Notes: generated by a model from the sequence alone, not told the origin. A stretch of 7,594 nucleotides of DNA from UBA1359 sp035411265 (GCA_035411265.1 DAONSQ010000031.1:1-7594); one strand, 5' to 3'; counted from the first letter of the stretch, positions 1 to 6,157 are shown. Translations and numbers: made by a program.

Positions 1-228
1 CTTTGGTTCATCAAAGTAATAGTCAGCTAAATAAAGCTCCAAGTCGCGACCCATGAAGTCGCTAATTGGTGAAATTTCATCAAACAAATCAGCTAGTCCT
101 TCTTTTAAGAACCAAGCATAAGATTTTTTCTGGACTTCGATTAAGTCCGGTAACGGCATCAAGGAGCTTTTTTCAATGAAATAGCGTCGTTGAGCGTTTT
201 GTTGGGCGGTTTTGAGCGTTTGGGACAT
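1..228 (-). CDS. rpoB: DNA-directed RNA polymerase subunit beta, N-terminal fragment (runs off left edge)
   Basis: This is the first 76 codons of the RNA polymerase beta subunit, which with beta-prime forms the catalytic core of transcription. No stop codon is reached before the window edge, so the rest of the gene (normally over 1000 codons) lies to the left. Recognition rests on residues 26-41 (LPDLIEVQKKSYAWFL) followed by KEGL, EISPISDF and a YFDEPK-like end, the typical opening of the beta protrusion region. The ATG at 228 is the only reasonable start: in the same frame a TGA lies 24 nt upstream with no other start codon between. There is no Shine-Dalgarno sequence; the bases before the ATG are U/A-rich and follow a hairpin at 249-272. 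It is not preceded by rplJ/rplL as in most bacteria but by cell-wall genes and a 258-nt gap, so it probably has its own promoter. The family assignment is secure; its expression is inferred. Confidence 0.95.
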   Translation of the reverse strand, partial: MSQTLKTAQQNAQRRYFIEKSSLMPLPDLIEVQKKSYAWFLKEGLADLFDEISPISDFMGRDLELYLADYYFDEPK

Positions 229-240
229 ATTTTTGACAAC

Positions 241-272
241 AAAAAATTCTCAAGGCCCGAAGGCTAATTGAG
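241..272 (-). terminator. UUCG-capped hairpin with U6 tail in the rpoB leader (attenuator-like)
   Basis: Read on the minus strand, CTCAA (272-268), an unpaired TTA, GCC, the tetraloop TTCG, GGC, an unpaired C and TTGAG (253-249) form a hairpin with a 3-bp upper and a 5-bp lower stem. AA and six T residues (246-241) follow directly. This is the layout of a Rho-independent terminator, though the stem is short and has an internal loop. It ends only 12 nt before the rpoB ATG, so any rpoB transcript started upstream must pass through it. That suggests attenuation or a translation-control element rather than a plain gene-end terminator. A second CTCAA (304-300) upstream could compete for the same TTGAG arm. 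Folding energy was not calculated. Confidence 0.45.
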
Positions 273-352
273 TTAGCTAAAGCTATGCAATTGTTTAATT
301 TGAGCCACGGATAGGGGTTATATCTTATGGCGATAATCAAAGATAGCAGACA

Positions 353-394
353 AAATGACCACAAGCTACACCAATTTCTGGTGGCCAGTCATTT
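353..394. terminator. Imperfect hairpin, possible terminator between the Mur ligase and rpoB
   Basis: AAATGAC (353-359) pairs with GTCATTT (388-394), and inside it CACCA (369-373) pairs with TGGTG (379-383) around a 5-nt loop. On the plus strand the outer arm is followed by G and seven T residues (396-402), a good terminator tail, but no plus-strand gene ends here. On the minus strand, where all the genes lie, the 3' arm reads GTCATTTTGTC, so the only T-run is short and partly inside the stem. It may end the upstream operon weakly, act in both directions, or be an operator or other leader structure. The structure is visible in the sequence; the role is not settled. Confidence 0.35.
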
Positions 395-408
395 GTTTTT
401 TTCTCTGA

Positions 409-441
409 TCTAAGCTTAGAATTGAGATTGACAAATTTGTC
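409..441. promoter_or_regulatory. Two perfect 12-bp palindromes, possible operator
   Basis: TCTAAGCTTAGA (409-420) and GACAAATTTGTC (430-441) are each perfect 12-bp inverted repeats without a spacer. Their centres are 21 bp apart, about two helical turns, so both would face the same side of the DNA. They lie 46-78 nt after the Mur ligase stop and about 180-215 nt before the rpoB start, and they overlap a weak promoter candidate (TTGTCA at 434-429). A pair of sites for a dimeric regulator is one reading; chance in AT-rich non-coding DNA is the alternative. The two palindromes do not share a sequence, which argues against one protein binding both. Confidence 0.3.
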
Positions 442-486
442 TAATGAAGAGTTAGCCAATCTAATACTTAAAAGATAACAAAATTA

Positions 487-1902
487 TTACTTATTGTCAA
501 CAGTAATTTTGGCTAATTCTTCTCTGGCAACCTTACGATCATCCCAGGGTAAAAGTCGTCCAGCGGCTAGACAAATCGCTTGTTCACTCCCCTTGCCTGT
601 AATTAAAACGATATCATCTTTACTGGCTAAGGAAAGAGCTTTAGCAATAGCTTCGCGTCGATCAAGGATGGTAAAAAGATTAGTATCCAAGATTTTGCCA
701 GCATGTTCAGCGCCTACGGCAACTTGATCAATAATTAGTTTAGGGTCGTCGTCATAAGGATCTTCGTTGGTAATAATGACAAAATCAGCTAGTTGACCGG
801 CAATTTGACCTAGTTTTGGTCGTCTAGCAATATCTCGTCCACCGCCCGCTGAACCAAGCACATGAATAATTTTTTTATGAGGCACGAGTTCTAAAGTTTG
901 ATAAATATTGTTAAGAGCAACTGGCTCAAAGGCATAATCGACAATAACGCTAAAATCTTGGCCTTCGTTAATCATTTCTAGGCGGCCAGCTAGGCCAGAG
1001 ATCGAGGCTAAACCATTCTTGATGGTTGGCCAATCAATCGATTGGCTCAAAGCAACACCAATAGCAGTCATGGCGTTCATGGCATTAAAGGAACCTAAAA
1101 TAGGCAAGTTAATTTCTTCATTATTGCAGATAAACGTAGTGCCATGAATACCCGGTTTAATTTGGCCATAAATCAAGGTCTGTAAATTATCTGGCCATTT
1201 TACTTCGCTAGTAATTTTAGCATCTTGAGTGTAGCCAAAAATCTGATCAGCACCAAAACTTAAAAAGTAGGGTGAATATTCATTATCAAGGTTGGCAATA
1301 ATTGTTTTAGGAACCCGATTGAGACCAATTTTTTTAAAGCCGCTTTCAGTGAGTTGAACATGATGATGTTCATCGATGTTTTTATAGGTGCAACGACGCA
1401 GATGGCTAAAAAGACGGCCTTTAGCGCGGCGATAATTATCGAAACCACCGTGTGCTTCGACATGCTCAGGATAAAGACTAGTAAAAATAGCGGTATCATA
1501 ATTAATGAAACGATGACGATATTGTAAGATACCTTGAGAGGTGGTTTCAACGATAGCATAGTGGCAACCGTTAGTGACCATTTGGCGCAGTAAGCGTTGA
1601 GTAAAGAAACGGCCAACCATGGTCATTTTTTTGTCATTAAGCCAATCTTTATCACCGTCACTAAACATGGCAGTTGAAGTATAGCCAACTTTATAGCCAG
1701 CTGAACGTAAAACTTCAGCAATAAGCAGGACGCTAGTGGTTTTACCGGTGGTGCCAGTAACGCCAATAACAATAAGTTCCCGACTAGGGTGGCGATAGTA
1801 ACAATCGGCTAGCCAATTGAGCAAAAAATGATAACCCGGAATTAGTCGTCGTAAAAAACTGTGATAGATGAAACGTTTACAACGAGCCAAGAATTTTTTC
1901 AT
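487..1902 (-). CDS. MurE-like Mur ligase (UDP-N-acetylmuramyl peptide synthetase) lacking the N-terminal domain
   Basis: This cytoplasmic ATP-dependent amide ligase is expected to add an amino acid to the UDP-MurNAc peptide in peptidoglycan synthesis. The 471 residues show the Mur central and C-terminal domains: P-loop GTTGKTT (50-56), ETTS (119-122) in place of the family E-V-S-S, PEHVEAHG (145-152) for the usual DHLDYHG, K161 in YRRAKGRLF at the carbamylated-lysine position, the GSFNAMNAMTA hinge (270-280), AGRLE (305-309), VDYAFEP (321-327), GSAGGGRD (350-357), TNEDPYDDDP (378-387) and GKGSE (436-440). Only about 45 residues precede the P-loop, against roughly 110 in E. coli MurE, so the usual UDP-substrate domain is absent and replaced by a basic, partly hydrophobic segment (1-36). 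The MurE DNPR arginine is Tyr383. The gene follows the FemAB gene by 9 nt and is the last of the run. The Mur-ligase family is certain; MurE rather than a related Mur ligase is likely but unproved, so no symbol is given. Confidence 0.88.
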   Translation of the reverse strand: MKKFLARCKRFIYHSFLRRLIPGYHFLLNWLADCYYRHPSRELIVIGVTGTTGKTTSVLLIAEVLRSAGYKVGYTSTAMFSDGDKDWLNDKKMTMVGRFFTQRLLRQMVTNGCHYAIVETTSQGILQYRHRFINYDTAIFTSLYPEHVEAHGGFDNYRRAKGRLFSHLRRCTYKNIDEHHHVQLTESGFKKIGLNRVPKTIIANLDNEYSPYFLSFGADQIFGYTQDAKITSEVKWPDNLQTLIYGQIKPGIHGTTFICNNEEINLPILGSFNAMNAMTAIGVALSQSIDWPTIKNGLASISGLAGRLEMINEGQDFSVIVDYAFEPVALNNIYQTLELVPHKKIIHVLGSAGGGRDIARRPKLGQIAGQLADFVIITNEDPYDDDPKLIIDQVAVGAEHAGKILDTNLFTILDRREAIAKALSLASKDDIVLITGKGSEQAICLAAGRLLPWDDRKVAREELAKITVDNK

Positions 1903-1911
1903 ATAATTTAA

Positions 1912-2880
1912 TTAATGTATCGAGCGCCGCAAACGGCGAAGGAGTGAGTATAGTTTATAGGTAAAATAAGTAGCTGGCAAATCAAAAGCCCCGGGATAAT
2001 TAATAATATAACCGCCAAAACCTTGTTTAAAACGAGTTACGCCAGGCCAACGTTTTGGATTGATGCCGAAAAAATCATAGCGCTGGCAATTTGATTTTTG
2101 AGCCAGTTTAATTGCTTCCCATTGGATTAGGTAGGGTGCCATTAAATCACGCTTATCATTACTAGAAGCCCCATGTAAATAGACGGCAGTTTCTTGCCAG
2201 TAAGCAAAAATACCGGCAGCCAAAACTTCCCCATTATATTTAGCTATTAGTAATTGACTAAAAGATGCTTCAATAATGGCCTGATAATATTCTTTTTGAT
2301 GTAAGTGAAAACCATCTCTTTGGCCTGTAGTTTGCATTAATTGCCAAAAATCAGCCAAATTATTGGGTTTAGCTATCTCCACGACCACTCCCCGCTTGCT
2401 AGCTAAGCGAATATTATAGCGAGTTTTAGGATGCATCTGTTGCAATAGTTCTTCTTCGGCTAAACCAAGATCAAGCATTCGAGTTTGACTTGGCTGGATA
2501 TCTGGTCCTTGAATAAGTCCTAGTTGATTAAAAGAGATGTCGCTAACTGGCTGTAAAGGCTCAATCCGCCAAAATAAAGCTCGCTGCTTTTTAAGCCAAG
2601 GTTTAATTGCCGTAGTCATTTCTAGCCAAATTGAGGCGGTATTGTTTTCGGTAGCAATAATTGGTCCACGGGGTGAATAGTAATAGCTTAGGCCAAGTGG
2701 TAACGATTTTTTGATAAATATAGCTGTGGCCGTTAATTTATTGTCAATAAAATAACCTAAAAGATTGACATTATTGAATTTTCGCTGCAATTCAGCCCAG
2801 GCTGAACTTTCTAATAATTCGCAGTGGCCATTTTTTAAATTAAAATCATCGGCCGTTTTATTGTCGATTTCTTGCCACAT
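1912..2880 (-). CDS. FemAB-family peptidoglycan cross-bridge aminoacyltransferase
   Basis: FemA/FemB/FemX enzymes transfer an amino acid from aminoacyl-tRNA to the third residue of the peptidoglycan stem peptide on lipid-linked precursor, building the cross-bridge at the inner face of the membrane. The 322 residues form the expected double GNAT-like fold. Recognisable family motifs are YYYSPRGPI (67-75), MHPKTRYNIRLASKRGV (149-165), GEVLAAGIF (217-225), YLHGAS (234-239), AAP-like APYLIQWEAIKLA (248-260), YDFFGI (268-273) and WPGVTRFKQGFGG (278-290). The long coiled-coil arm typical of staphylococcal FemA is not evident, making it closer to FemX. The C-terminus is basic (RRLRR, 315-319), which may help membrane contact. 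It starts one base after the ruvA stop (TAATATG) and is followed by the Mur ligase, an adjacency that supports a role in stem-peptide branching. The amino acid transferred cannot be told from the sequence. Confidence 0.9.
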   Translation of the reverse strand: MWQEIDNKTADDFNLKNGHCELLESSAWAELQRKFNNVNLLGYFIDNKLTATAIFIKKSLPLGLSYYYSPRGPIIATENNTASIWLEMTTAIKPWLKKQRALFWRIEPLQPVSDISFNQLGLIQGPDIQPSQTRMLDLGLAEEELLQQMHPKTRYNIRLASKRGVVVEIAKPNNLADFWQLMQTTGQRDGFHLHQKEYYQAIIEASFSQLLIAKYNGEVLAAGIFAYWQETAVYLHGASSNDKRDLMAPYLIQWEAIKLAQKSNCQRYDFFGINPKRWPGVTRFKQGFGGYIINYPGAFDLPATYFTYKLYSLLRRLRRSIH

Positions 2881-2881
2881 A

Positions 2882-3460
2882 TTAACGCAGTTGCTGTAAG
2901 GCTAATTTTAATCTTTGAGCAGGATCAGTAATTTGCTGATCTATTTTAGCTAGGGCCTGTCTGGCTTTTTGTAGATTATAACCTAGCGCCAATAAGGCTT
3001 CGAGATCATCTTGGTCAACAGAATTATTTAAAGCAGTACTGCTAGCTAAATCCAATGGTAAGCCGCTGATTTTATTTTTTAACTCTAAAATTAACCGCTG
3101 AGCTGTTTTTTTACCAATACCAGAAACTTTAGTTAAAAGTGATTCATCACCAATAATAATAGCTTGCTTGACTTGCTCAGCACTAGCTAAAGATAGGACG
3201 CTTAAAGCTGATTTGGGACCAACGCCAGAAACAGAAATTAACAATTCAAACAAAGTTAATTCATCTAAATTGTTAAAGCCATATAAATCATCAGCATCTT
3301 CACGGATATTGTGATAAATAAAGAATTCAGCTAATTGTTCTGGTTGTAGGCTTTCCCAGTTTTTTTCACCAATAAAAACTTGATAGCCCAAGTTGTTGGT
3401 CTCAACAATAACTGAACCTGGACGTTTGGCAATGATGTTGCCACGGATAAAAGCTAACAT
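2882..3460 (-). CDS. ruvA: Holliday junction branch migration protein RuvA
   Basis: RuvA binds four-way Holliday junctions as a tetramer and loads the RuvB motor for branch migration during recombinational repair. The 192 residues match the family length. The N-terminal OB-fold domain (about 1-62) ends with the conserved REDADDLYGF (53-62). Two helix-hairpin-helix motifs follow, VSGVGPKSA (77-85) and VSGIGKKTAQRLILELK (112-128), which bind the DNA backbone. A flexible, polar linker (about 132-148) leads to the small C-terminal domain III (149-192, DDLEALLALGY), which contacts RuvB. Nothing is truncated. ruvB and ruvC are not next to it in this window; the neighbours are the NIF3-family gene, one base upstream, and the FemAB gene, one base downstream. 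Both junctions read TAATATG, so translational coupling is likely. No Shine-Dalgarno is seen. Confidence 0.96.
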   Translation of the reverse strand: MLAFIRGNIIAKRPGSVIVETNNLGYQVFIGEKNWESLQPEQLAEFFIYHNIREDADDLYGFNNLDELTLFELLISVSGVGPKSALSVLSLASAEQVKQAIIIGDESLLTKVSGIGKKTAQRLILELKNKISGLPLDLASSTALNNSVDQDDLEALLALGYNLQKARQALAKIDQQITDPAQRLKLALQQLR

Positions 3461-3461
3461 A

Positions 3462-4412
3462 TTATAAACGGCTAATTCTAATCAAACCGGAGGTGGGAAT
3501 AACTTCAATTCCTCGACTAATTAACTGATCAATTAAAAGATTCATACCTAAGGAATCACTAGCCATATGTCCAGCAATAACAACATTAATGTGATTTTTT
3601 TCCGCTTCACGGCGATGTTCTTCGCTCATATGCATGCCAACCACTGTGCCAATACCAAAATTAGCTAATTTTTCATAAATATCTTTGGAGCCGCTAGTAC
3701 CGCCAGTAAATTCAGTTACAGCTATTTTGCCGCAGTGGTTATCGGGACTGCCGGCAAAAAGTCGCGGACCGGCTTTTTGTTTGGCAGCTAAAGCATATTC
3801 TGGTATTTCGTTCAATAATTTCAGTAAATCCCCGACTCGGTTAAGTTTTTTATTTTTTTGATTAATCAAGTCAACCAAAAAACGAGCCCCTAAATTATCG
3901 GCTGGTGTATGAATGCACATAAAATCAAGACCTAGCAAGCGAGCCAGATCAACTGAACGATTATGGTTAATCGGCGAAATACCGCGGCTAACCTCGCTAA
4001 TGCGTGGCTTAATAACTGATTCGGCAATATTAATAGGCAGGCCATAAGTAGCCAAAACATCAGCTTGCATGTCCATTACCTCCGATAGGCCAGCTAAACC
4101 TAAGCCTTCAGGATGATGGGCTAGTACTAAGTCAATGTCACCCAAATGTTTAGCAGCTAAAAGCTCAGCTCCCTCCATGTCAATGCCAGCTAGAATCTTT
4201 TTGATTTGTGGCTTATTTTGATTAACTAAAATGCGGCTGTCAGCATAAGGATTGGTTAAAGTTTCTAGATCAAAAGTAGCTTTAGCTTGTTTATTTAGTT
4301 GGCGATATTGACGTTTGGCGTAGTTAAGGTGCTCCTTAACTGAGCGTTGGCCACGTAAGTCGGCCTTTAATCCTAAATCAATTGCTAATTGATATATTTC
4401 AGCGGTAGTCAT
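3462..4412 (-). CDS. NIF3/DUF34 family metal-binding protein
   Basis: Members of this widespread family bind a dinuclear metal centre and form toroidal oligomers; the biochemical role is unsettled, so none is assigned. The 316 residues carry the ligand pattern known from E. coli YbgI: the pair His99-His100 in LVLAHHPEG (95-103), His168/Asp172 in HTPADN (168-173), and His282 in AGHMASDSLG (280-289). Four residues after His282 there is Asp286 where YbgI has Glu. The core begins at NPYADSRILV (54-63) and GIDMEGAELL (76-85), after an extra N-terminal region of about 50 mostly helical, basic residues. The middle section (about 180-230), between the two metal-binding halves, is longer than in short members such as YbgI. 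The start lies 4 nt after the upstream small membrane gene, and the stop is one base before ruvA. Nothing in the context fixes its substrate. The family assignment is strong. Confidence 0.9.
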   Translation of the reverse strand: MTTAEIYQLAIDLGLKADLRGQRSVKEHLNYAKRQYRQLNKQAKATFDLETLTNPYADSRILVNQNKPQIKKILAGIDMEGAELLAAKHLGDIDLVLAHHPEGLGLAGLSEVMDMQADVLATYGLPINIAESVIKPRISEVSRGISPINHNRSVDLARLLGLDFMCIHTPADNLGARFLVDLINQKNKKLNRVGDLLKLLNEIPEYALAAKQKAGPRLFAGSPDNHCGKIAVTEFTGGTSGSKDIYEKLANFGIGTVVGMHMSEEHRREAEKNHINVVIAGHMASDSLGMNLLIDQLISRGIEVIPTSGLIRISRL

Positions 4413-4416
4413 AAGG

Positions 4417-4674
4417 TTATTTTAAAATATTTCCGTTAATTACTTGTTGCTCATTGTTGTTTTGCCACTCTTTGATTTTAATCACTAATTCATGTGATTT
4501 TTTGATAAGATTTTGTTTCCAGTTAGCAGTATTTTCTTTAGCAGTTGGCCAGCAAATTATCAATAAACCACCAATAATTAAAAGGCTAAAAATAGTAGCA
4601 ATTATATATAATGAGCGGCGCCACTTGGAAAGTTTATTTTCCTCCTGCCAAGCTTGTTGAAGATTGTCGGTCAT
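4417..4674 (-). CDS. Small single-pass membrane protein of unknown function
   Basis: I do not recognise this 85-residue protein. It has a polar, glutamine-rich start (1-13), a basic cluster KLSKWRR (14-20), one strongly hydrophobic helix (about 21-42) and a polar, lysine- and asparagine-rich tail (43-85) that may be helical around 52-70. By the positive-inside rule the N-terminus should be cytoplasmic and the tail outside. There is no signal peptidase site or lipobox evident. It is likely a real gene because it fills the space between htpX and the NIF3 gene almost exactly, with 4 nt on each side, in the same strand and style as its neighbours. The plus-strand reading frame over the same bases (4454-4660) is best explained as a shadow. 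A link to the LemA/HtpX membrane-protein pair upstream is possible from position only. Confidence 0.72.
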   Translation of the reverse strand: MTDNLQQAWQEENKLSKWRRSLYIIATIFSLLIIGGLLIICWPTAKENTANWKQNLIKKSHELVIKIKEWQNNNEQQVINGNILK

Positions 4675-4678
4675 ATGA

Positions 4679-5587
4679 TTAAAGTTTAATACCTTTTAAG
4701 GCGGCAATTCTTTCAGTGACTGGTGGATGACTCATAAATAATTTAGCCATAGCCGGAACACCCTCTTTACCCTGAAAAGGTGAAGCAAAATAAAGATGAG
4801 CCGTGGCTCGGTTAGCTACTTCTAGTGGCTCAGGGTCAGCACTGATTTTTTCTAAAGCCCTAATCAAACCATCAGGATAACGAGTTAGTAAGGCAGCATC
4901 AGCGTCGGCCATAAACTCTCGTTTACGAGAGATAGCTAGCTGGATCATTTGAGCAAAAAGTGGGGCTAGTATGGCTAAAATAATAGCGATTATTGAAAAA
5001 ATTGCCTGAACTTGATTATTGTCGTTATCGTTATTCTTTCTGCTATTACCACCCCAAAGTGACCAACGAGCAAACCAATCAGCCAGAAGAACAATGATGC
5101 CGACTAAAACTGAAACCATCGTGGCCAATAGGATATCACAATTACCAATATGAGATAATTCGTGAGCGATTACACCTTCGAGTTCAGCTTTATCTAGTTT
5201 CTCAAGAAGACCAGAAGTAAAAGCAACAGCCGCATGCTCTGCATCGCGTCCAGTCGCAAAAGCATTAGGGGCGCTATCAGGAATAACGTATATCTTGGGG
5301 GTTGGTAAACCACTAGCAATACAAAGATTTTCCACTAAACGATAGAGTTGCGGTGAATCAGCTTTCTCTACCAATTTAGCCTGACTCATTGCTAAAACAA
5401 TTTTATCACTCCACCAGTAACTAACCAAGCTAGAAATTAAAGTATAAGCCAAGGCTAAAAATAACCAGATTGGATTATCTTGAACTCGACTAAAAACAAA
5501 ACCAACCAAAAGCAACAAGCTGGCACTAAGGCCAACTAGCAGCCAAGTTTTATGCCGATTACTACTAACTTGTTGATAAAGATTCAT
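4679..5587 (-). CDS. htpX: Membrane zinc metalloprotease HtpX homologue (M48 family)
   Basis: HtpX is an inner-membrane endoprotease that cleaves damaged or misfolded membrane proteins on the cytoplasmic side. The 302 residues are full length for the family. Hydrophobic segments lie at about 15-33 and 39-58, then the catalytic motif HELSH (142-146; zinc ligands His142 and His146, base Glu143), a third hydrophobic segment at 152-172, a fourth at 195-218, and the third zinc ligand Glu224 in SRKREFMADADA (220-231). PNAFATG (107-113) and the C-terminal MSHPPVTERI (285-294) are also typical. The loop between the last two helices (181-192) is rich in Asn and Asp. The gene follows lemA by 6 nt, a pairing seen in many bacteria, which supports a shared envelope function. 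Start: ATG 5587, no Shine-Dalgarno. Confidence 0.95.
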   Translation of the reverse strand: MNLYQQVSSNRHKTWLLVGLSASLLLLVGFVFSRVQDNPIWLFLALAYTLISSLVSYWWSDKIVLAMSQAKLVEKADSPQLYRLVENLCIASGLPTPKIYVIPDSAPNAFATGRDAEHAAVAFTSGLLEKLDKAELEGVIAHELSHIGNCDILLATMVSVLVGIIVLLADWFARWSLWGGNSRKNNDNDNNQVQAIFSIIAIILAILAPLFAQMIQLAISRKREFMADADAALLTRYPDGLIRALEKISADPEPLEVANRATAHLYFASPFQGKEGVPAMAKLFMSHPPVTERIAALKGIKL

Positions 5588-5593
5588 AGTTAA

Positions 5594-6157
5594 TTAAAAG
5601 CTAACCTTAACATTATTACGTTCAGTCTCTTCTTTGATTTCAAAAAAATCAGCAATTGTAAAACCAAGTTTTTTGGCAAAAATATTGGTTGGAAAAACTT
5701 GTAATTTAATGTTGAAATCTCGGACATTGGTATTATAAAAGCGACGAGCAGCTTGAATTTTGTCTTCAGTATCAGTTAGTTCGCGTTGAAGTTCTAAAAA
5801 GTTTTGATTAGCCTTCAAATCAGGGTAATTTTCACTTAAAGCAAATAAATTTTTAAGTAATCCGGAAAGATTATCTTCAGCGACTTGTTGAGCTTGATGG
5901 TCACCGCTAGTTTGAGCAGCGATGGCTTGATTGCGAGCTTCAACAACTTGAGTCAAAGTTTCTTGTTCGTGAGTGGCATAACCTTTAACAGTTTCGACTA
6001 GATTAGGAATTAAATCATAGCGTCGCTTTAATTGAACATCAATATCACTCCAAGCCTCAGATAGGCGATTTTTACTAACAATTAAAGCATTGTAAACAGC
6101 AATTAGCCAAATAAGCAGAATTGCGGCTAAACCAATTAAAATGTAGAAAATTAACAT
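5594..6157 (-). CDS. lemA: LemA family membrane protein
   Basis: LemA proteins have one N-terminal membrane helix and a helical-bundle domain outside or beneath the membrane; the molecular function is not well defined. The 187 residues show the hydrophobic anchor (about 4-24), followed by the family signature around NRLSEAWSDIDVQLKRRYDL (30-49) and IPNLVETVKGYATHE (50-64), and the second conserved block with YPDLKAN, FLELQRELTDTEDKIQAARR and FYN (about 111-142). The stretch at about 75-92 is rich in Ala and Gln. Length and domain order are normal. The start lies 17 nt after the ileS stop, the largest gap inside the run, in an A/T-only stretch where a secondary promoter could sit but none is clear. 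The htpX gene comes directly after it. Confidence 0.94.
   Translation of the reverse strand: MLIFYILIGLAAILLIWLIAVYNALIVSKNRLSEAWSDIDVQLKRRYDLIPNLVETVKGYATHEQETLTQVVEARNQAIAAQTSGDHQAQQVAEDNLSGLLKNLFALSENYPDLKANQNFLELQRELTDTEDKIQAARRFYNTNVRDFNIKLQVFPTNIFAKKLGFTIADFFEIKEETERNNVKVSF

Larger units (their letters stand above)
229..486 (-). promoter_or_regulatory. Intergenic region and presumed rpoB promoter/leader
   Basis: This 258-nt gap between the Mur ligase stop and the rpoB start is the only non-coding stretch longer than 20 nt in the window. I see no tRNA, other RNA gene or convincing ORF in it. Read on the minus strand it holds, in order: two 12-bp palindromes (441-430 and 420-409), an A-rich tract and a large hairpin (394-353), an extended -10-like TGC-TATCTT (348-340), and a UUCG hairpin with a U-run (272-241). 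The TGC-TATCTT has only a poor -35 partner (TAGCTT at 368-363, 17-nt spacer). A second candidate is TTGTCA (434-429) with TAGATC (412-407), spacer 16, where the -10 is weak. Initiation from the first would give a leader of roughly 100 nt. That rpoB is transcribed from here is inferred from position; no promoter is clearly identified. Confidence 0.4.

Noticed and set aside
173..364. Minus-strand 63-codon frame beginning with TTG across the rpoB leader
   Set aside because: It overlaps the rpoB start in another frame, uses a TTG start without a ribosome site and has no recognisable protein character. A leader peptide cannot be excluded but is unsupported.
428..433. Perfect TTGACA on the plus strand as a -35 box
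   Set aside because: No acceptable -10 hexamer 16-18 nt downstream, and no plus-strand gene follows. It is part of the GACAAATTTGTC palindrome.
229..486. tRNA or other structured RNA gene in the intergenic gap
   Set aside because: No T-loop GTTCRA motif, cloverleaf arms or other known RNA signature on either strand.
494..727. Plus-strand 77-codon frame
   Set aside because: Lies wholly inside the Mur ligase on the opposite strand; its composition is what the antisense of that gene gives.
1260..1616. Minus-strand 118-codon frame
   Set aside because: Out-of-frame shadow inside the Mur ligase, whose motifs in the main frame cover the same bases.
4454..4660. Plus-strand 68-codon frame
   Set aside because: Antisense to the small membrane protein. 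The minus-strand frame fits the gene spacing and strand of its neighbours; the hydrophobic character is partly mirrored from it.
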